From Lepturacanthus savala (taxonomy: Eukaryota; Chordata; Actinopteri; Scombriformes; Trichiuridae): a DNA stretch of 64,000 bases. Both the position numbers and the translations under genes were made by a program. This document shows, in pieces, positions 58,884 through 64,000 of this stretch. How positions within the stretch are numbered: position 1 is the stretch's first letter; each line of letters opens with the position of its first letter. Below the pieces are notes generated by a model. The model was not told where the DNA came from and searched no databases. It saw only the letters and a program-made list of their open reading frames with translations. The stretch spans positions 754,348-818,347 of the forward strand of contig CM060471.1 of assembly GCA_030544235.1 (NCBI GenBank), given 5' to 3'.

Positions 58884-58965
58884 TCATTGGCTGGGCGCGA
58901 AGGGGGGGGCGGGTCTTGCCGTGCTGTTTAAAATGCTTTGGGTTGAACTCACTGCGAAGCACATT
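58884..58965 (+). promoter_or_regulatory. kcnj2: Candidate kcnj2 promoter
   Basis: In an otherwise AT-rich area, a GC-richer patch holds an inverted CCAAT box (ATTGGCT, 58886-58892), a GC box (gggggggcggg, about 58903-58913) and a TATA-like TTTAAAA (58927-58933) in promoter order and spacing. Transcription would start near 58957-58965. The position, about 1.9 kb upstream of the kcnj2 coding exon, fits the two-exon structure of vertebrate KCNJ2 with a non-coding first exon. Confidence 0.65.
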
Positions 58966-59107
58966 ATCGAGAACCGGTCCTCCAGAGACATGAGGAAGTT
59001 TCACACTTGATCTTGTTCGGCCAAAGTAAATAACAAGTGAAACGACGCGGAGGATAACACACGTCTGGATTATTATTTCACCAAGCTGATCCACACATGA
59101 GCAACAG
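58960..59107 (+). other. kcnj2: Candidate kcnj2 non-coding exon 1
   Basis: The stretch after the candidate promoter lacks the AT-rich look of the surroundings and ends at a possible donor CAG|GTAGAA (GT at 59108-59109), which is a weak match to consensus. A better-looking donor AAG|GTAAAG occurs at about 59750. It contains short upstream reading frames, one being ATG at 58989 with a stop after six codons. The exon end is therefore tentative. Confidence 0.45.
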
Positions 59108-59445
59108 GTAGAAGAAACATCACTTTTGTTTGATAGAAGAACTCCTCGCGGGCTTTATTATGACATGACGTTTTTTTATACGAACTCTACTCATTATCAG
59201 GAGCGTTATCTCTTAGAATAAAACACGCTCATAAGCTATGGTGGAACACTATTTTCTGAGACGCGGATTTCCTGATTTTTACACGCGACTCCTGCGCCCA
59301 CAGCTGTCAGATAACGCGCCAAAAGTTTCACTTTATACGTCATGTTTATTCTAACTTCGTGTGTTTAGGATTTATATTTTAGATAAAAAGTTAGCGTGCG
59401 GATGTCAGTCTGAGGTGCGCCCGTCCGTGTGCATGTGCTCGTCTG

Positions 59446-59452
59446 TGCGTGC

Positions 59453-59510
<58 letters not shown>
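59446..59510. repeat. (CG)n(TG)n microsatellite
   Basis: About ten CG/GC dinucleotides run directly into about 21 GT dinucleotides. It lies in the probable first intron of kcnj2. Alternating purine-pyrimidine DNA of this kind can adopt the Z form. Confidence 0.97.
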
Positions 59511-59514
<4 letters not shown>

Positions 59515-59515
<1 letters not shown>

Positions 59516-60825
59516 GGGGCCGATGATGATTGCATCAGAAGCCTTTTTCCCCCGCACCTGTTAACATTTGTCGGTGGCATTTGGTGCATTCTGAGAGCAG
59601 AACTGTCTCTCTCCTTACAACCAATAAGAAATTATTCAACAAGCAGTTGGATAATAATAACTGACACTACTGTGTTATTTTTATAATCAAGAAGTTTCGT
59701 CCATCTTAACTTGTTTATTACTTTTTATGCATATCTGCACTTATTTGAAGGTAAAGCATCCTTAGTAAACAGTGCATGATGTTAGATGCTGCTTGGCTGA
59801 TGTGTGGTTGAATGTAATCATATTCTGAGCATACTTCATACAACTAAAACTGCCTAATGTACACATTTGTCTTCATGTTATATATTAAGATTCACGTGTA
59901 TGATACTTCAAATATCTGCATGACTGAAGAACTTTCCGGTTTCCAACTCATCTTTGGATATCATGCCTCAGAAAAAAAAAAGATAATGTAATAATTAAAT
60001 GAATAATGAAGACAGAGAGACAGATAGAAGGAACAGAGACAGCAGCAGGCCGATTGAGACTGTTGCTAGGACAGCCACAACTAATGAGATGTGTTTTAGT
60101 TGTGAATCCTCACAGGACAGCTATTATCACAGCACAGAGAAGAGATCTCAAAGGGCTGCTGGAGAGTCAACAAGCTGTGTTCATCTCTATCTGCACAGAC
60201 AAAGCTCCCACTTTCCCCTAAAACAACTGACATGAACACTGAGACCGGTGTGATTAAAAACATGCTCAGAAGAAAAATCTGCTTATTACTAATGAAACTC
60301 CTTATGAAGATGATAAAATGTTCTAAATGCATATCTGAATGTTCTCAGTTCGATTTTTTTTACTAGTGAAAAATCAACAGATTCATGGGATCCCATAGAA
60401 ACACTATAACCTACAACCCTGGGCTAATGGTCAGGTCAGTGCAGGGCAGCCAAGCAAAACAAGCTGACTTTGTAAATGACCAATAACAGGACCTGAGAGT
60501 AATTACTGTATGGCCTTCCTCAGAGAAGGCTGAAATGTTAGATCAGGATTAAATATCACTGTTGTTGTTCGTCATTACTGGATGAAATATTGTTGGCACG
60601 CAGAGACAAGATTTTCCGGCTCTTGGGTTTAAAGTTTTTGATAGTTTTTTCTCAGGCTGCACGCATGTCTGACTCCAGAGCAAGGAAGTTATTGGTACTG
60701 ACATGTTATGTGACCATGTTCGGAAAATTGCATCCTAATTAACATTTAATTTTGCTGTCATTAATGCTCTTTAAGAAGACTTCATAAAAGTTTGTGATTC
60801 ATCCGAAAGCTTTTTTATCTAAAAA
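59515..60825. other. kcnj2: Probable kcnj2 intron 1
   Basis: No coding exon or transposon is recognised. The short frames near 60000-60235 show no domain. The interval ends in the polypyrimidine tract of the exon 2 acceptor. Confidence 0.5.
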
Positions 60826-60847
60826 CATCTTTTTTTCTTTGTTGTAG
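60826..60847 (+). promoter_or_regulatory. kcnj2: kcnj2 exon 2 splice acceptor
   Basis: The tract ctttttttctttgttgtag ends in AG at 60846-60847 and is a strong 3' splice site. It places the start of the coding exon at 60848, about 230 bases ahead of the kcnj2 ATG. Confidence 0.85.
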
Positions 60848-60889
60848 ATGAACTTGATGAGGTCCAGTCATCTGATGAAAGAGGAGTGA
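60848..60889 (+). other. kcnj2: Upstream ORF in kcnj2 leader
   Basis: The exon begins directly with ATG, giving a 13-codon frame with two further in-frame ATGs and a TGA stop at 60887-60889. It ends well before the main start at 61077. If exon 1 ends at 59107, the ATG just before that donor would close at a TGA formed across the junction. Short upstream frames of this kind often lower translation, but there is no direct evidence here. Confidence 0.5.
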
Positions 60890-61076
60890 CAACTTCATCC
60901 TCTTGGTTGCACTCAAGTGAGGCTGAAGAGGATTCCCTTCAGCCCGCTTCATTTTGTCACCATTTCCTCTTTGTTGGTCCCCCGAAAGTGTTTCAAAACT
61001 GTTTCTCCAACGCTTCTTCCAGAAACTTAGACTGTTTTCCAAAGCAGAAGCAGCACAGCCCTCCCAGACAGTGGTG

Positions 61077-62348
61077 ATGGGAAGCGTGCGAGCCAGCCGC
61101 TACAGCATTGTGTCATCAGAGGAGGACGGAATGAAGCTTGCCACTATGGCAGTACCCAACGGCTACGGGAACGGCAAGGGCAAAGTGCACACGCGGCACC
61201 AGCCGCAGAGCCGGTTTGTAAAGAAAGACGGTCACTGTAATGTGCAGTTCATCAATGTGAGTGAGAAAGGTCAGCGCTACTTGGCTGACATCTTCACTAC
61301 ATGCGTGGACATCCGCTGGAGGTGGATGTTCATCATCTTCTGCCTCGCCTTTCTCCTGTCGTGGCTGTTCTTCGGGTGTGTCTTCTGGCTGGTGGCCTTG
61401 ACTGAGAATGGTGCCCAGAAGTGCGTCTCCAATGTGAGCAGCTTCACTGCTGCCTTCCTGTTCTCCATTGAGACTCAAACCACTATTGGCTACGGCTACC
61501 GATACGTAACAGACGAGTGCCCTCTTGCTGTCTTCATGGTGGTTTTCCAAAGCATAGTGGGCTGTATTATTGACGCCTTCATCATTGGTGCCGTCATGGC
61601 AAAAATGGCAAAGCCAAAGAAGAGGAATGAAACTTTGGTTTTTAGCCATAACGCCACTGTGGCCATGAGAGACAACAAGCTCTGCTTGATGTGGCGTGTG
61701 GGTAATTTAAGGAAAAGCCACCTGGTTGAGGCACATGTGCGAGCTCAACTCCTGAAATCCCGAACAACAGCAGAGGGCGAGTACATCCCCCTCGACCAGA
61801 TGGACATAGATGTCGGCTTCGACAGCGGAGTCGACCGTATCTTCCTGGTCTCCCCCATCACCATCGTCCATGAGATCGATGAGGACAGCCCCTTCTATGA
61901 CAAGAGCAAACAGGACCTTGAGAACTCAGAGTTTGAAATTGTGGTCATCCTGGAGGGCATGGTGGAGGCCACCGCCATGACCACGCAGTGCCGCAGCTCC
62001 TACGTGGCCAGTGAGATCCTCTGGGGCCACCGGTTTGAGCCTGTGCTCTTTGAGGAGAAGAACTACTACAAGGTGGACTACTCCCGCTTCCATAAGACAT
62101 ACGAGGTGCCAAGCACCCCGTTGTGCAGTGCCAGGGACCTCGCTGAGAAAAAATACATCCTCTCAAACTCCAACTCCTTCTGCTACGAGAACGAGATGGC
62201 GCTGGAGAACAAAGAGGACACGGACGAGGGGAACGGGGGCAGCGTTGGGCCCGACGGCACCCAGACAGACAACATCTCAGAGACCGAACACAGCCAAGCC
62301 ACAGTGCCACTGGAGCCCCGGCCTCTGAGACGAGAATCAGAAATATGA
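61077..62348 (+). CDS. kcnj2: Kir2.1 inward-rectifier K+ channel (kcnj2)
   Basis: The intronless coding sequence gives 423 residues (human has 427). The N-terminus MGSVRASRYSIVSSEEDGMK is nearly identical to mammalian Kir2.1 and fixes the start; the context GTGATGG is a good Kozak match. TM1 is about 82-107, filter TIGYG 136-140, TM2 about 150-172. Rectification residues Asp166, Glu218 and Glu293 correspond to human 172, 224 and 299. Cys116 and Cys148 match the extracellular disulfide pair. The ER-export signal FCYENE (368-373) and C-terminal PDZ ligand RRESEI are intact. The tetrameric plasma-membrane channel sets resting potential in muscle and neurons and needs PIP2. Odd points: the turret is six residues shorter than in human, with a new NVS sequon at 119-121, and Tyr143 replaces human Cys149. 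The frame runs upstream to 60954 only through a non-ATG codon. Confidence 0.98.
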   Translation: MGSVRASRYSIVSSEEDGMKLATMAVPNGYGNGKGKVHTRHQPQSRFVKKDGHCNVQFINVSEKGQRYLADIFTTCVDIRWRWMFIIFCLAFLLSWLFFGCVFWLVALTENGAQKCVSNVSSFTAAFLFSIETQTTIGYGYRYVTDECPLAVFMVVFQSIVGCIIDAFIIGAVMAKMAKPKKRNETLVFSHNATVAMRDNKLCLMWRVGNLRKSHLVEAHVRAQLLKSRTTAEGEYIPLDQMDIDVGFDSGVDRIFLVSPITIVHEIDEDSPFYDKSKQDLENSEFEIVVILEGMVEATAMTTQCRSSYVASEILWGHRFEPVLFEEKNYYKVDYSRFHKTYEVPSTPLCSARDLAEKKYILSNSNSFCYENEMALENKEDTDEGNGGSVGPDGTQTDNISETEHSQATVPLEPRPLRRESEI

Positions 62349-64000
62349 CTGTAAGGACGCCAGACCTCAAGTGAGCGATTTTATAAAAATCACCTCTCTG
62401 TTCGGAAAGGCACGACGAGCCGAGCTGGGCCTTGGATAGAGGACAAGCCGAACGGTACTGCTGTGGGGAAGAGTCTTTTGAGCTTCGACTACATACAGTA
62501 TGATAAAACACAGCACTATGAACCATGTGCATATCGCAGGAAGATTTATCCATCAAGTCCCCACATGAACGTGCGCTCAGTGTCTGTCGACCGCAAGGTG
62601 GCAGAGAGGAAGAATGAGACGACTCAAAAGCTGCAGGCATGTCTCAGTTCCTCTGTCCAGCAAGATGCTTTCAGAAAAATATGGTTTTAAAAAGACATGT
62701 TCTCACCTCTTGAGAATATATCCTCAAGTGCTGCTAGGAAGTAGTGGAAGCTAAAAAAAAAAAAAAAAAAAAAAAAAGCCCTTACAGATGTTTTCTTTTT
62801 GACACTTTCACATTTAGAACCAAAGAGTACACGAAAGGCAGATGTCTGGAACAAAGAAGGTACAACTAGAGTATTTGTTCATGAGCTGGTCTCATAGCAG
62901 ACATCACAGAAGACGAAAGAAACAGTTTATAGAAAACTCTTCTCTGATTCTTCAGATTTTATGCTTTGCTTGTGATCTGGAAGGTTGTTTATTGCTGGTC
63001 AGACTGATGGAAACATGCCTGCTTGAGTCGAGCAGGGTAGTATTAACAGCATCAAAACTGACACAAATCATTAATTTAAACTGAGACGGGGGTAATATGA
63101 GAATCTGAATGTTCTTAAAAGTGCTGCTATGATGTTGCTTATTTTTTTTTTTTTTTTTACGGTTGATAAAAAATGCCAAAGAGTATTATTATCATAGTTA
63201 TGTGTGTCTTAAAAACAACACCTGATTAGATTTGGTACAGAGAAGTAGAGCGTTTAGGAGTTTTAATAAGGTTTGTTTTCAAGAACGTGTGTACAGTTTA
63301 TCTTTTTTTTTATGTTGATCATCATTATCTTGAGCCACTTCATCAATCTAGGAAGTCCAAAATTAGGTAAAGTGGAGAGATGTTAACTAGAATGACAAGT
63401 TCTGTAGCCGTTGCTTCACTAAAACAAAAATGTGGGCAATGGCTCGTTGGTGTTTTGGAGGAATTGAACTTAATCCTAAAGTCTCAAAATTTTAAAGTTC
63501 TACATGATAAAAAAAGAAGAAAACTCAATCTCCTTTCTAATGTCTGAAGATGATAAAAGTGTTATGATTGGAGATCGACAAGTAAAATAGTCTTTTCCCG
63601 TTTTTTTTTTTTGCTGTCAACAGACTAGAGATCGACCTACTTCTTTATCAAAACTACTTGAGGTTTCATTCTCTGTTTTAATGCTCTAATTTTACTCAAG
63701 AATGTAAGATTTGAAAGTGTAGTTCAAAGCCAAAATGTACTGTAACCCTGTCATATGAAGGCGTACTGCACAAGAGTTTGCATCAATACAAATTTATATC
63801 CTCACTCCTTTAATAAAAGAAACTGCGACGGATGGCCTACGAAGCTACGTAGGTCCTACATGTGTAAATACCTCCCTCCCTTTTGCAGTTATTTTGTATC
63901 AGTCTTCCAAATGTACTGCAAAACCATGGAATGTACAGATTTTTGTATTAATATTATTATTATTATTATTATTGTGTATGATATTATATTGGTCTTTTTC
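62349..64000 (+). other. kcnj2: kcnj2 3' UTR (continues past window)
   Basis: No further gene is seen after the stop. The AT-rich sequence has an A run of about 24 bases at 62754-62777, a T run near 63143-63159 and an ATT repeat at about 63953-63974. An AATAAA lies at 63812-63817. Vertebrate KCNJ2 transcripts have long 3' UTRs, so the message may end near 63.83 kb or beyond the window. Confidence 0.6.

Noticed and set aside
60954..61076. N-terminal extension of Kir2.1
   Set aside because: It would need a TTG start, and the conserved MGSVR start at 61077 matches vertebrate Kir2.1.
61945..62640. 231-codon minus-strand frame opposite kcnj2
   Set aside because: It is an antisense shadow of the GC-richer kcnj2 C-terminal region; the composition is low-complexity Arg/Ser/Pro.

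Overview
The window looks like teleost fish nuclear DNA, probably from a percomorph-grade fish. It is AT-rich and intron/intergene dominated. It carries fish-type mobile elements: a DANA-like tRNA-derived SINE, L2/Maui-like LINEs, a Tc1 element, a pogo-type MITE, a hAT fragment and a Ty3/Gypsy element. The only two convincing protein-coding genes encode vertebrate inward-rectifier potassium channels. The species cannot be named from the sequence alone.

Layout. From 1 to about 52 kb I see no host gene. The content is interspersed repeats: a diverged repeat pair (3.15-3.89 and 5.82-6.67 kb) flanking a defective Tc1 transposon (4.39-5.49 kb); a 3' LINE end (6.84-7.25 kb); SINEs at 1.4, 7.6, 18.3, 22.8, 35.3, 35.8, 40.9 and 45.3 kb, five of them with clear target-site duplications; an L2-like LINE on the minus strand (9.9-11.9 kb); a second, older L2-like LINE (23.0-25.7 kb) interrupted by a hAT end with a BED finger; a Tx1/Rex-like LINE fragment (21.6-22.2 kb); a decayed Gypsy element with both LTRs (26.63-29.83 kb); a second repeat pair (31.8-32.3 and 34.2-35.2 kb); and a fold-back element with a pogo-type MITE inside it (33.06-33.99 kb). 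Between 36 and 52 kb there are few repeats and no recognisable exons.

Genes. kcnj16 (Kir5.1-like, coding 52193-53425, plus strand) and kcnj2 (Kir2.1, coding 61077-62348, plus strand) lie head-to-tail about 7.7 kb apart, each with an intronless coding region. This is the KCNJ16-KCNJ2 order and orientation known on human chromosome 17q24, so the locus is the fish counterpart, upstream of the SOX9 domain in mammals. A credible kcnj2 promoter and 5' exon lie near 58.9-59.1 kb, and a strong splice acceptor at 60846-60847 opens the coding exon. Kir2.1 forms strongly rectifying K+ channels that set resting potential. Kir5.1 is usually an obligate partner subunit (classically of Kir4.1/Kir4.2) that adds pH sensitivity.

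The most interesting host-gene observations are: an acidic residue at the Kir5.1 pore-lining rectification site, where mammalian Kir5.1 has Asn; an arginine/serine/proline SPR-repeat tail in the Kir5.1-like protein; and a shortened extracellular turret in Kir2.1 with a new N-glycosylation sequon. I found no wholly new gene system. The candidates for undescribed biology are these channel changes and several unnamed repeat families.
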